Positions 1 to 9,410 of a DNA stretch of 64,000 nucleotides are shown here, piece after piece; the first letter of the stretch is position 1, and every line of letters starts with the position of its first letter. The translations under genes and the position numbers were made by a program. The stretch covers positions 18,710 to 82,709 of the forward strand of contig JAJYDC010000014.1 of NCBI GenBank assembly GCA_021777835.1. Reading direction: 5' to 3'. The notes below the pieces were generated by a model. That model did no database searches. It was not told the DNA's origin and was given only the letters and a program-made list of their open reading frames with translations. Source of the DNA: Bacteroidota bacterium. Its GTDB lineage: Bacteria > Bacteroidota > Ignavibacteria > Ignavibacteriales > Ignavibacteriaceae.

Positions 1-2
1 AA

Positions 3-143
3 GTTACCTACAGAAAAGAAAACAATGTAGTTTATATTGATACAAGCGCCTATTCCGGAAATAAGCTAACAGCAGTCATTATTGAAGAAGGAAAAGTATC
101 CCAATCGATTTCAATACACACGGATCCTAAAGATATAGAATAA
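3..143 (+). CDS. 3' end of an unidentified gene (partial)
   Basis: The first bases keep one frame open from position 3 to a TAA at 141-143, giving 46 C-terminal residues with alternating polar and hydrophobic positions (for example NNVVYIDTSAYSGNKL). The upstream part lies outside the window. The segment is too short to assign a family. Its place just upstream of the chitin / N-acetylglucosamine genes makes a link to that locus possible, but that is inference only. After the stop there is no clear terminator before the regulatory region of the ROK regulator. Confidence 0.5.
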   Translation, partial: VTYRKENNVVYIDTSAYSGNKLTAVIIEEGKVSQSISIHTDPKDIE

Positions 144-424
144 CTTCGTTGCAAATACAGACAACCATAGAATAGTACAATTAAAATAACAAAGTCATTT
201 CGAAACAAAAGATTAAAATAGTTAAGACAAGCCAACCGAGGGGAGTTTGTATGTACAAGTATTTTATTCATATCAGAGAGAAGGCTCAAGAATTCATCTA
301 AATAACATAAAATAAGTTAATTATGGCATTAAACTTTTGGTGACTAAGGAAATTAGAATATCAAAAGTGCGAATAGCTTAAACGAATCCGGGTGAAAAAT
401 AATCTTAGCACTCCAAAATTTAAC

Positions 425-453
425 TTGACATTCCCAGAAAAACTTCTTATGAT
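425..453 (+). promoter_or_regulatory. sigma-70-like promoter of the ROK regulator gene
   Basis: TTGACA at 425-430 is followed by exactly 17 bases and TATGAT at 448-453, a near-consensus promoter. An operator-like palindrome begins 4 bases after the -10 box, where it would cover the transcription start, so repression by blocking RNA polymerase is likely. The rest of 144-607 is AT-rich and shows no gene. Confidence 0.6.
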
Positions 454-456
454 TGT

Positions 457-483
457 TTAGTTTGTTTGGGCAACCAACAAATT
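457..483 (+). promoter_or_regulatory. ROK-type operator site 1
   Basis: Imperfect inverted repeat with core TTTGTTTG-GGCAA-CCAACAAA between 461 and 481. Half-sites read TTTGTTGG-like and CCAACAAA. It overlaps the expected start of transcription from the promoter at 425-453. The same arrangement recurs at 541-567 and 1870-1894, all in front of ROK-family genes, which argues for autoregulation by the ROK repressor encoded at 608. Confidence 0.55.
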
Positions 484-540
484 ATGTTACTGAAGAATGA
501 ATTTTAAGAAGTTATAAATAAGTAATCTTGACAGTCAGAT

Positions 541-567
541 TTAGTTTGTTCTAACAACCAACAATTA
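541..567 (+). promoter_or_regulatory. ROK-type operator site 2 with upstream TTGACA
   Basis: A second copy (TTAGTTTGTT ... ACCAACAATTA) lies 41 bases before the ROK regulator start. A TTGACA at 528-533 sits directly upstream, so a second promoter may be covered by this site, although its -10 box is weak. It is about 84 bases downstream of site 1, close to eight helical turns, a spacing compatible with DNA looping; that is inference. Confidence 0.5.
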
Positions 568-607
568 ACAAGGTCATTATTAAAATAGTTTTACTACTTA
601 GGCTCAT

Positions 608-1816
608 ATGAATTCAGACAGTACTAATATCATTACCGGCAATTCTAAAATTCTCAGAGGAATAAACAGGGCAATGATATTAAATATAATAAGGGAAAAG
701 CAGCCAATCTCAAGAAGCAACATTGCAAAGCTGACGGGGCTAAACAAAAGCACAGTCTCCAGCATTATTAATGAAATCCTATCCGAAGATTTAATATTTG
801 AACAAGCAAGCGAAGATCAAAACGTAGGTCGAAATCCCATAAACTTATATTTGAAGTTAAACAAGTATCATGTAGGTGCAATTAACATAGACTCTTCAAT
901 AACTCGTTTTGCAGTTGCTGATATAGATGGAAGCATAAAGGGGCAATCATCAATCGACACAGATTCTAAAAACCCTGAAATGTTTGTTAAAAAATGTATA
1001 AAAGAACTTCTGAAATTAAGCTCTGATCTAAACATTTCTGAACTTGAAGGATTAGGAGTAAACATTGCAGGTATTGTAGATTCCAAAAACTTGATAGTAA
1101 ACTTCGCACCGAACTTAGGATGGGAAGATTTTAATATCGGAGACGCAATACGTAAAGTTTTACCGAATATCAAAAACATATCTGTAGGCAACGATGCAAA
1201 GTCCTCGGCTCTTGCAGAATTGTGGTTCGGGAACCACGAATTAAACTTATCTAATTTTGTTTTTCTTTCTATAGGCCCAGGAATAGGTGCGGGAATTGTA
1301 GTTGAGGACAAATTAATGAACGGGGAATACCAGGCATCCGGTGAATTTGGTCATATGATAATCTTTGAGCAAGGGGATCTTTGCACTTGCGGGAACAAAG
1401 GTTGTTGGGAGGCATATGCATCCGATAGAGCAATTGTAAGCCAATACTTAGCCAAAAGACCAGGTAAGCTAGATCATAATGTTGATTTCATGGCACAAGA
1501 TATTATAGATATGGCTAAGAGAAATGATGAATTAGCTATAGAAGTACTAAAGCAAACAGGATATTATCTAGGACTCGGCATAGCAAATATTATAAAAGCA
1601 ATAGACCCGCATGCTATAATCATCGGCGGAAAAATCACACAAGTATGGGACATAATTTATCCGGAGATACTTACGGTAGTGACTCAGCGCGCTTACTTTG
1701 GCAGAAAAAAAATAATTAAAATCTTACCTACTTCACTTAAAGTTCTTCCACGCTTGTTAGGCGCCGCCACACTTGCTATTGAAGAAATTTTCGATGGATT
1801 TAAAATTACAGCTTAA
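608..1816 (+). CDS. ROK-family transcriptional regulator (NagC/XylR type)
   Basis: 402 residues. An N-terminal winged helix-turn-helix (about residues 30-56, ISRSNIAKLTGLNKSTVSS) is followed by a ROK domain with the zinc cluster CTCGNKGCWEAY. The nucleotide loop that kinases carry (DIGGTN) is replaced by IDSSITR, so this is a sugar-sensing repressor and not a kinase. In the family such proteins bind GlcNAc, GlcNAc-6-phosphate or related sugars and leave their operators. It heads the chitin / GlcNAc locus, and three similar palindromes lie in front of it and of the next gene, making it the best candidate regulator of this region. The exact effector cannot be read from sequence. Confidence 0.85.
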   Translation: MNSDSTNIITGNSKILRGINRAMILNIIREKQPISRSNIAKLTGLNKSTVSSIINEILSEDLIFEQASEDQNVGRNPINLYLKLNKYHVGAINIDSSITRFAVADIDGSIKGQSSIDTDSKNPEMFVKKCIKELLKLSSDLNISELEGLGVNIAGIVDSKNLIVNFAPNLGWEDFNIGDAIRKVLPNIKNISVGNDAKSSALAELWFGNHELNLSNFVFLSIGPGIGAGIVVEDKLMNGEYQASGEFGHMIIFEQGDLCTCGNKGCWEAYASDRAIVSQYLAKRPGKLDHNVDFMAQDIIDMAKRNDELAIEVLKQTGYYLGLGIANIIKAIDPHAIIIGGKITQVWDIIYPEILTVVTQRAYFGRKKIIKILPTSLKVLPRLLGAATLAIEEIFDGFKITA

Positions 1817-1869
1817 TTAAGGAAAAAATAGTTAGAAACTGAACTCATAAGATACAAGGACAAGATATA

Positions 1870-1894
1870 TTAGTTTGTTGGCTCAACCAACTAT
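1870..1894 (+). promoter_or_regulatory. ROK-type operator site 3
   Basis: TTAGTTTGTTGG-CTCAA-CCAACTA between the ROK regulator and the ROK kinase, about 50 bases before the kinase start. The inner half-sites GTTGG and CCAAC are perfect; the right outer arm is weaker than in sites 1 and 2. It suggests the kinase and downstream receptor genes are under the same repressor. Confidence 0.5.
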
Positions 1895-1944
1895 ATGTAA
1901 AATAATAACAATTTAATACAAAATATAAATATTCATGAATTATA

Positions 1945-2940
1945 ATGATAGATAAAAAGACGGACAGTGAAAAAGTCGTAATTGGAGTAGACATTGGAGG
2001 TACAAATACTGCAATTGGGATAGTTAATTATAAAAATGAACTTCTACTTGAAAATTCTTTTTTAACAAAAGCAGACGAAGGTATAGATGCTTTTATAAGA
2101 AGACTAACTAAAAAGATTAAAGAAGCGTTTGGAAGATATGAAGCTACACATGTTCTTGAAGGGATAGGAGTAGCTGCTCCCAGTGCAAACTATTTAAACG
2201 GCATTATTGAATCTCCTGCAAACTTAAAGTGGGGAGACGTCAATTTTATAGAAATGATGAAAAAGAATTTTGATGTTCCGATAGCTTTAATTAATGATGC
2301 AAATGCTGCGGCGCTTGGAGAGCAGAAATTCGGCAGTGCAAAAGGTATGAATAATTTCATAGTACTTACATTGGGTACAGGTCTCGGAACAGGAATCGTA
2401 GTTAACGGGCATCTTCTATATGGTGAAAATGGATTTGCCGGTGAAATCGGACATACAATAATTGAAAAAGACGGAAGGCAGTGCAATTGCGGCAGACGAG
2501 GATGTCTTGAAACTTATGTTTCAGCAACAGGCATTAAAAGAACAGTTTTTAATTTCTTAAGTAAATATAATGATCAGAGTGAATTAAGGCGTTTAAACTT
2601 TGAGAATGTAACTGGTAAGCAGATAAGTGAATTTGCACTTCAAAATGATCAAATAGCACTTAAAGCTTTTAACTATACCGGCGAAATTTTAGGCAGAGCA
2701 TTAGCAAATATTGTAACTTATTTTGATCCGCAAGCAATAATATTATCAGGCGGTTTAGTTGATTCAGATGAACTACTTCTTAACCCCACATTAAAATATT
2801 TTGATGAATTTTTATTAAATGTTTACAAAGGAAAGGTTCAAATCCTGAAATCAAATTTACAAAATGGTGAAGCGGCTGTATTAGGAGCATGCAGTTTTGC
2901 CAGAGAAGAAATATTTGAAAATATTCTAAATATAATTTGA
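1945..2940 (+). CDS. ROK-family sugar kinase (glucokinase / N-acetylglucosamine kinase type)
   Basis: 331 residues without an N-terminal DNA-binding domain. The phosphate loop is intact (VDIGGTNTAIGI near residue 15), as are the ROK signature region and the zinc cluster CNCGRRGCLETY. Family members phosphorylate glucose, GlcNAc, glucosamine or ManNAc at the 6-position with ATP in the cytoplasm. In this locus the likely substrate is GlcNAc released from chitin oligomers, feeding nagA and nagB further downstream. A second ROK kinase at 18941 lacks the zinc cluster, so the two probably differ in substrate. Substrate assignment is inference. Confidence 0.8.
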   Translation: MIDKKTDSEKVVIGVDIGGTNTAIGIVNYKNELLLENSFLTKADEGIDAFIRRLTKKIKEAFGRYEATHVLEGIGVAAPSANYLNGIIESPANLKWGDVNFIEMMKKNFDVPIALINDANAAALGEQKFGSAKGMNNFIVLTLGTGLGTGIVVNGHLLYGENGFAGEIGHTIIEKDGRQCNCGRRGCLETYVSATGIKRTVFNFLSKYNDQSELRRLNFENVTGKQISEFALQNDQIALKAFNYTGEILGRALANIVTYFDPQAIILSGGLVDSDELLLNPTLKYFDEFLLNVYKGKVQILKSNLQNGEAAVLGACSFAREEIFENILNII

Positions 2941-3012
2941 AAGTTCTAACAATTAAGAATGGAAATAATAAAAAAGAGATTAATCAGTTACCAACTATTT
3001 AAGGAGAAAAGT

Positions 3013-5955
3013 ATGAGCAGATTTACTTCTGTCATAGGTGTTCTAGTTTTAACTATTATCTTGCTAAGCACTTCGGTTCAAGCTGCAAGCACATCCATAG
3101 AGGGATACGTAAAAGACGCTACAACAGGAGATGCTCTCTTTGGAGCTAACGTAATGCTTGTAGGAACAAGTATGGGTGCAGCCGCAGATATGAACGGCAA
3201 ATACGTTATCTTAAATGTTGTGCCGGGTAAATATAAAATTCGAGCAACCTATATCGGTTACAGGTCGCTGACAAAAGAAGTGACAATAAAAGATGGTGAA
3301 CAACTCAAAATAGATTTCAAATTGGAAGCAGTAGCAGTGGAAGGTCAGGCAGTTATAGTTACTGCGCAAGCATCGGGGCAGACACAAGCAATCAATCAAC
3401 AACTTACTTCCGATAATATTGTAAATGTTGTTTCAGCCGCAAAAATTCAAGAATTGCCTGATGCGAATGCTGCGGAATCATTAGGTAGGCTTCCAGGAGT
3501 ATCGGTATTAAGAAGTGGCGGAGAAGCTGATCAAGTTGTTATCCGAGGGCTTGCTCCAAAATTTAATCAGATCTTGATTAATGGAATTCAACTGACTTCC
3601 TCAAATCCAAATGATCAAAGTGTGGACCTAAGCATGATATCATCAAACATGCTTGAAGGAATGGAAGTTAAAAAAACAGTAACACCGGACATGGATGCGA
3701 ATGTTATTGGAGGAGTCGTGAACCTTGAATTAAGAGAGGCACAAGTTAAAGTTCCAGGGGTTCCTCAATTTGGGCTTCTTGCACAAGGGGGCTACAATGG
3801 TCTTTCAAATGCTGCGAACAAGCTTAATAATTACAAGTATGTTGTAAGCGGAGAAGATAGATTCTTTAATGATAATTTAGGAATTTTCGCGCAAGTAGAT
3901 GTAGAAAGAAAAAACCTTACTTCAAACCAAATGGGTGCTAGCTATTCGAATGACGGGAGTCAGATTCCTTTATACATTACTAATGGACTTAACTTAGACA
4001 ACATACCTAGAGATAGACAACGCTATGATGGAGCTGTAGTTATTGACTATAGACTTCCAGAAGGAACAATAAAATTTTCAAATTTTCTTAGTACCGGTAC
4101 AACGGATGTTCAAGATCGCGGGGAATATTATGGAATTGCCGGTGCAGCGGGGAGCAATGTTCACAATTACTCATTAGCTTACTCAAATAGTACTTTAAGT
4201 GTTATTACGAATGCTTTACACCTGAAGTATCAGCTGCCTATATTTCACGTGAATGCGATCATTTCACATACATATACAGAAACAAAGGACCCGCACGATT
4301 GGACTGTCACTTTTCAACAAGGTTCGGCTGGACTAGGAGGACTTATTGGCCAACCGAATATAAATCCTTTAGATATTCCAAAGGCAGCAAATAACGATAC
4401 AAGTGCAACATTTCTCAATAACCTTTTTAATACCGGTAGTTTTTCCGGAGCCCGTGCTCTTACAGCTTCGCTTGATTTAAAGGCGAATGCAAATATTTCA
4501 GATGAAATTACCTCTGTCATTAAATTTGGCGGGTCGTATCGATATCAGACTAGAATATATAACTATAATACTACAGGTGGGCAGGGCTTAAGTCTGTTGA
4601 GTGCGAAATATGTAGACAATATGATTGCTAATCATTTCCCGTCAACAGTAAAATATAATAACACGACGCAATTGCCAATTTTACCATTTATAGATCCTAA
4701 TTATTCATACGGCAAATTTCTTGGAGGAAGTTACCCAATGATTTATCCTCTGAATTTTGCAATGCTATCTGAGTTAACGAGCTTCTTGCAGAGAAATGCT
4801 GGATTGATTGCAGCAAACGATGCTGTCTCTTATTTTAACGATCAATTCGGATCTGCAACATACAATTATACAGGTAATGAAAAGCAGAGCGCCGGATATG
4901 TAATGGCAACAATTAATATCGGTCCGCAAATCACAATAATTCCCGGAATACGTTACCAGAATCTTCAGACTACTTACACCGGAACTCGTGGTATAGAAAA
5001 TACCTCTTCAGCCCTAGGCGGACCTTACAATCATTATGATACAACAGTTACAGTAAACCACGGTTTCTGGCTACCAGATGTAGCTTTGCGTTACAAACCT
5101 CTTTCCTGGTTTGACATTCGTTTATCATATACAAACACACTCTCATATCCAGACTATAATGCTATTATACCAAGAATAGATGTAGCAAGTGGTTTCATAG
5201 CATGGAATAATTTCAAACTTGTACCTTCGCGTTCAACCAATTATGATGTAAGTTTTTCTTTTTATAATAATACTATAGGACTTCTTACAGTTGGTGGATT
5301 TCTAAAGCAAATTGATAATCTTATCTATCCATATACATTCTACACCCCAGGCTCGAACGCGTTACAGTTTTTTCCTCCGGGAATATCATCGGTTTCGCCA
5401 AGTGGAACTTATCAGGTTTCGACCTATGTTAATAATCCCAATAGAGCTAAAGACTATGGTTTTGAACTTGACTGGCAAACTCATTTCTGGTATTTGCCGC
5501 ATCCATTAGATGGATTAGTGCTAGATGTAAATTTCACACGTGTATTTTCAAGCGAAGATTATCCATTTGTAAATGCTGAGAAGATTGGTCGTCAGGTGGT
5601 ATATGTTGACACAGAATATAATGCAAGACTACTATACCAACCCGATAATATTGCAAACTTATCACTTGGTTATGATTACCAAGGATTTTCAGTTAGAATC
5701 TCAATGATCTATCAGGATAATATCTTTTCAGGTCCTAATTTCTGGCCACAATTGCGATCATCAACATCAGCATATACCAGGTGGGATTTGTCAGCTAAGC
5801 AGGACCTTCCATGGTATGGATTGCAGGTTTATGGTGACTTAAGCAACATAAATAGCGAGAACGATGTACAAGTAATTCAAGCGCCAACTGGGGTGCCGCA
5901 ATCTCAACAAGATTACGGAATGACTGCAGATTTTGGTATTCGAGTAAAATTATGA
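3013..5955 (+). CDS. TonB-dependent outer-membrane receptor with carboxypeptidase-regulatory domain
   Basis: About 980 residues. I chose the ATG at 3013 because AAGGAG (3001-3006) lies just before it and a clean signal peptide follows (ending near VQAAS); an in-frame ATG at 2959 would add 18 residues that do not look like a signal. A carboxypeptidase-regulatory-like beta domain (SIEGYVKDATTGDALFGANV) comes first, then a plug domain (ELPDANAAESLGRLPGVSVL, VVIRGLAPKFNQILING) and a long beta-barrel ending in an aromatic-poor VKL tail. No SusD-like partner gene is next to it, so it resembles the TonB receptors of Proteobacterial chitin loci more than a SusC/D pair. Likely cargo: chitooligosaccharides, from context only. 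Confidence 0.85.
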   Translation: MSRFTSVIGVLVLTIILLSTSVQAASTSIEGYVKDATTGDALFGANVMLVGTSMGAAADMNGKYVILNVVPGKYKIRATYIGYRSLTKEVTIKDGEQLKIDFKLEAVAVEGQAVIVTAQASGQTQAINQQLTSDNIVNVVSAAKIQELPDANAAESLGRLPGVSVLRSGGEADQVVIRGLAPKFNQILINGIQLTSSNPNDQSVDLSMISSNMLEGMEVKKTVTPDMDANVIGGVVNLELREAQVKVPGVPQFGLLAQGGYNGLSNAANKLNNYKYVVSGEDRFFNDNLGIFAQVDVERKNLTSNQMGASYSNDGSQIPLYITNGLNLDNIPRDRQRYDGAVVIDYRLPEGTIKFSNFLSTGTTDVQDRGEYYGIAGAAGSNVHNYSLAYSNSTLSVITNALHLKYQLPIFHVNAIISHTYTETKDPHDWTVTFQQGSAGLGGLIGQPNINPLDIPKAANNDTSATFLNNLFNTGSFSGARALTASLDLKANANISDEITSVIKFGGSYRYQTRIYNYNTTGGQGLSLLSAKYVDNMIANHFPSTVKYNNTTQLPILPFIDPNYSYGKFLGGSYPMIYPLNFAMLSELTSFLQRNAGLIAANDAVSYFNDQFGSATYNYTGNEKQSAGYVMATINIGPQITIIPGIRYQNLQTTYTGTRGIENTSSALGGPYNHYDTTVTVNHGFWLPDVALRYKPLSWFDIRLSYTNTLSYPDYNAIIPRIDVASGFIAWNNFKLVPSRSTNYDVSFSFYNNTIGLLTVGGFLKQIDNLIYPYTFYTPGSNALQFFPPGISSVSPSGTYQVSTYVNNPNRAKDYGFELDWQTHFWYLPHPLDGLVLDVNFTRVFSSEDYPFVNAEKIGRQVVYVDTEYNARLLYQPDNIANLSLGYDYQGFSVRISMIYQDNIFSGPNFWPQLRSSTSAYTRWDLSAKQDLPWYGLQVYGDLSNINSENDVQVIQAPTGVPQSQQDYGMTADFGIRVKL

Positions 5956-6148
5956 TGAAATTCTTGTTTAAATACTGTTTTAGAAATATATAAAACATAA
6001 TTGTTAAAGCGTTATAAAGAGAATAGAAGGAGGTGACAAAATATTCTCGTAGTGGTTCGTTTGGTTAAAGATAGAACTATTTACTTTTATAATTCTATCG
6101 AAATTAAAATAATTTACTTATTAACTCCTAACTGAAAGGAACTTTTTT

Positions 6149-7894
6149 ATGAAAGCTTTATTCACAACAACAATTCTGCTTGTGATGATGATGTTCATGT
6201 TAATTCCGATGGAATCGTTTGCGCAAAGCGGAACATTAGTTGTTTATGCAAGCGGTCAAACTCTTGATAAAATCATCAATAGTGATGTAACAGGCGGTAT
6301 ACAAAATCATAGTGTTTATCAACTAGTTTCGACTGATACTACATATTTGCTTGATGCTACAATAACATCACAATCAAGCATTTCAATTGTCGGTGTACCA
6401 AATGCAACAACCGGTAAACTTCCTTGTATTCAAGCCGATGTACTACAGGACCTATCGATACCTGGTATATTCTTCACATTCACCGGTCAAGGAACAAATG
6501 TGGAATTGAAGAATCTTTATTTGCTTGGTATTACACCTAATAACTCAAATAACACTGGTTCAGGTCAAGGTGTTCAAGTATCTGCTGACAGTATTAGCCT
6601 TACAGTAGACAATTGCGTATTTGACGAAATTTCACAATTTGAAATCGGATATAGTTCTAATTGGAATAAATTCTTCATAACAAATTGTAAATTTAGGAAT
6701 GGAATAGATGTAGCAACCGCATATTATGTACCAGAACTTTTAAGAAGTGAAAATTATTTAGGTGCTTGGAGTACGGATTCTATTGTTATTAAGTACAACA
6801 CAATGTTAGGTGTAGCAATGGGTCCGGTTGTAACAACAGGAATAACAAAATATTTTGATTTTTCACACAACGATGTAATTCTAACATCCAAGGGTCCCTT
6901 CTGGTCAGAGCAAGTTGTCAATGCTAAGCTAGATAACAATATCTTCTACAACGTTTATGCTGTAGGAGAGACTCACACAGAATATGCTGGTGGATGGGAC
7001 GAAATCGCGCCGCCAAGAATTCCAGCTATCTTCAGTTTTGCACCTCTTGATTCAACAAAAGCAGCGCTTTTACTAGGTCATGCTAGAAACGGTTCATCAG
7101 ATTCATTAGCAGCAGAAGCTATGAGAAGTGTAGAAGTTAAGAACAACGCATATTACTGGTCTTCAGGTCTTACTTCATTTTGGACTACATGGAATGACAC
7201 AGCAACAACGGCATATGATTCAATATATACTCCTGTATTTATGAATAATGAAACTATGGCGATGTTTAACAATAAAACTGTATGGCCAAATTTTGTTGAA
7301 AGCGGCAATCAGAATGTTGATCCGACATTCGGTTCAACAATTGATAAAGTTTTAAGCCCGGGAGCAGACACATCATACGGAGTAGGTCTTTTAGCGTGGG
7401 TAAGTGCTGTTAGAAGCGGACTAGGCACTACTGAAAGTTATTCTTATCAAAAAACTTTGGTTGGATCAGCATTGAACTGGACGCCTACATGGCCGCTTCC
7501 AGAAAGTGCAGATTTGAAATATTCAAATTCAGCAGTAAAAACTATGAGCACAGACGGATTACCAGAAGGCGATCCTTATTGGTTTAACGGTATTACAGCA
7601 GTTCCCAAAACAGTTGCACAAGTACCTAATCAATTTGCTCTTTATGAAGCCTATCCTAATCCATTTAATCCAACGACAACCATCAAATTCAGTTTGTCGC
7701 AAGCAGGCAACGTTAGTTTAAAAATTTACAACGTAATGGGACAATTGGTAAAAACATTAGTTAACAATACTTATAAAAACAAAGGTGATTACAATTATCA
7801 AGTTAATATGGATAACCTGTCAAGCGGTATATATTTCTATACACTTATTCAGGGTAATCAACAATTAACAAAGAAAATGGTCCTCATGAAGTAA
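6149..7894 (+). CDS. secreted beta-helix-like protein with type IX sorting tail
   Basis: 581 residues, well placed SD (AAAGGA) before the ATG. A signal peptide ends near MESFAQ. The middle (about residues 60-300) has repeated hydrophobic/Asn turns such as LTVDNCVFDE, FFITNCKFRNG and FDFSHNDVIL, typical of right-handed parallel beta-helix proteins. The last 85 residues are a type IX secretion sorting domain (YPNPFNPTTTIKFSL, then GIYFYTL and a KKMVLMK end). No catalytic motif is recognised. It lies between a TonB receptor and a chitinase and ends in a strong terminator, so it may be a surface polysaccharide-binding or processing partner of the receptor. The function is unknown. Confidence 0.65.
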   Translation: MKALFTTTILLVMMMFMLIPMESFAQSGTLVVYASGQTLDKIINSDVTGGIQNHSVYQLVSTDTTYLLDATITSQSSISIVGVPNATTGKLPCIQADVLQDLSIPGIFFTFTGQGTNVELKNLYLLGITPNNSNNTGSGQGVQVSADSISLTVDNCVFDEISQFEIGYSSNWNKFFITNCKFRNGIDVATAYYVPELLRSENYLGAWSTDSIVIKYNTMLGVAMGPVVTTGITKYFDFSHNDVILTSKGPFWSEQVVNAKLDNNIFYNVYAVGETHTEYAGGWDEIAPPRIPAIFSFAPLDSTKAALLLGHARNGSSDSLAAEAMRSVEVKNNAYYWSSGLTSFWTTWNDTATTAYDSIYTPVFMNNETMAMFNNKTVWPNFVESGNQNVDPTFGSTIDKVLSPGADTSYGVGLLAWVSAVRSGLGTTESYSYQKTLVGSALNWTPTWPLPESADLKYSNSAVKTMSTDGLPEGDPYWFNGITAVPKTVAQVPNQFALYEAYPNPFNPTTTIKFSLSQAGNVSLKIYNVMGQLVKTLVNNTYKNKGDYNYQVNMDNLSSGIYFYTLIQGNQQLTKKMVLMK

Positions 7895-7922
7895 TAGTTA
7901 GTTAGTTAGCTCCTTAGTCCAA

Positions 7923-7961
7923 ACCGGGATTGTTTGAACAGCAGTCCCGGTGATTTTTTTT
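7923..7961 (+). terminator. Rho-independent terminator after the beta-helix gene
   Basis: ACCGGGA (7923-7929) pairs with TCCCGGT (7945-7951); inside the loop TGTT pairs with AACA. A run of eight T (7954-7961) follows. This separates the receptor transcription unit from the chitinase unit. Confidence 0.85.
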
Positions 7962-7991
7962 CGTCTCTATTTTTATGGAAACCCTATTGAA

Positions 7992-9392
7992 ATGATTTGT
8001 TTACCATTCATAAAATATATTTCACAGAAAATTTCCATTGCATCTTTCCTTATTATTTTATTTTCTACATTTGTTATAAATCTAAACCTGTTTCCCCAGG
8101 AGGTTGCAGGCTATTACACAAGCTGGACTAACATTCCGCCTGCCAATAGTATTGATTTCAAAAATCTTACAATGATTATACATGCGTTCGCCTCTCCAAA
8201 CCCGGATGGAACTGTGGGAATATCTGATGGAATTCCAAATTTAGCCCTGATAGAGGCTGTTCATGCAGCAAAAAAGAAAATATTAATATCTTTTGGAGGC
8301 GCCGGGGACACTTTAGGTTTTTATTATATTGCCTCTGATACAGCAATAATGACTAAATTTATTAATAACGCATTCAATTTTATTAGAACCAATAATTATG
8401 ATGGAATTGATATTGACTGGGAATTCCCTAATAAAAGCCAGAGTGCACCACTTACGGCTCTTATTAAAGGATTACGTCAAAAATTTAATACTGTGGATTC
8501 TTCATTAATTATTACAATGGCAATTCCAGCTTCAGGTTATAACTCACAATATTTTCAATTTTCAAATTTAGTCAATTATGTCAATTGGTTTTCAATAATG
8601 GCATATGATTATTATGGCTCATGGTCTAATACATCCGGACCTAATGCACCTCTTTATCAATCTCCGTTTGATCCTAATCAAGTTGGAGCAGGGTATACTT
8701 CGATAACAAATATGATTAGAAGAGGAATAGCTATCCCGAAAAACAAATTACTCTTTGGAATGCCCTTTTATGGGAAGGAATTTAATGCCTCTGGGCTTTA
8801 TAAAAAAAAAACTGGAAATGTGGTTGACCTAAATTATTCCCAAATTAACGATTCATTATACTCCGGCAATTGGAAATATTATTGGGATAATGTTAGCGAT
8901 GTTCCTTATTTGATTAATAAAGACGCAACCCGATTCATTACTTATGACGATACCAATTCAATAAAAATAAAAACCGAATTAGTTAAAAGCCTAGGGTTAG
9001 GGGGAGTTATGATTTGGGCTCTTGGATTAGACTATGTGCCTAGATATCATGATATTCTTCTACAAACAATAGGTAGTACTTTATTTAATAATAATCTTTC
9101 GTCAGTTAGTAATATGGTTCAAAAAGATTATTCTTTTTATTTATCTAATAATTACCCAAATCCATTTAATCCTTCTACAAAAATTGAATTTTCTATTCCT
9201 AATAATGGTTTTGTCTCTTTGAAGGTTTATAATATTTTAGGGCAGGTGATCTCTACTCTTGTTAACAGTAAAGTGTCTATGGGTTATCATCAAGTTGAAT
9301 TTAATAGTGATCGTCTTAGTTCCGGAATTTATTTTTATGTGTTGACTTTTAATGGCTTTAACCAAATTAAAAAGATGATGCTTCTTAAATAG
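7992..9392 (+). CDS. GH18 chitinase with type IX sorting tail
   Basis: About 466 residues from the ATG at 7992. A GTG at 7950 in the same frame lies inside the terminator stem and is not a credible start. Signal peptide, then a GH18 barrel with SFGGAGD and the catalytic DGIDIDWEFP; the acid glutamate is near residue 144. MAYDYYGSW matches the conserved substrate-binding tyrosine strand. The C-terminus carries a type IX sorting domain (NYPNPFNPSTKIEF, then GIYFYVL and KKMMLLK), so the enzyme is predicted to be released or anchored outside the cell and to cut chitin to oligomers. It is followed after 18 bases by the AmpG-like importer. Confidence 0.9.
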   Translation: MICLPFIKYISQKISIASFLIILFSTFVINLNLFPQEVAGYYTSWTNIPPANSIDFKNLTMIIHAFASPNPDGTVGISDGIPNLALIEAVHAAKKKILISFGGAGDTLGFYYIASDTAIMTKFINNAFNFIRTNNYDGIDIDWEFPNKSQSAPLTALIKGLRQKFNTVDSSLIITMAIPASGYNSQYFQFSNLVNYVNWFSIMAYDYYGSWSNTSGPNAPLYQSPFDPNQVGAGYTSITNMIRRGIAIPKNKLLFGMPFYGKEFNASGLYKKKTGNVVDLNYSQINDSLYSGNWKYYWDNVSDVPYLINKDATRFITYDDTNSIKIKTELVKSLGLGGVMIWALGLDYVPRYHDILLQTIGSTLFNNNLSSVSNMVQKDYSFYLSNNYPNPFNPSTKIEFSIPNNGFVSLKVYNILGQVISTLVNSKVSMGYHQVEFNSDRLSSGIYFYVLTFNGFNQIKKMMLLK

Positions 9393-9410
9393 TTTCAATA
9401 AGGAAATTGA

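Noticed and set aside
6029..6063. AAGGAGGTGA followed by an 11-codon frame
   Set aside because: The GTG overlaps the SD itself, so it cannot serve as start; no other coding sign.
7950..7991. GTG start extending the GH18 chitinase upstream
   Set aside because: The GTG is inside the terminator stem and would add non-signal residues; ATG 7992 leads directly into the signal peptide.
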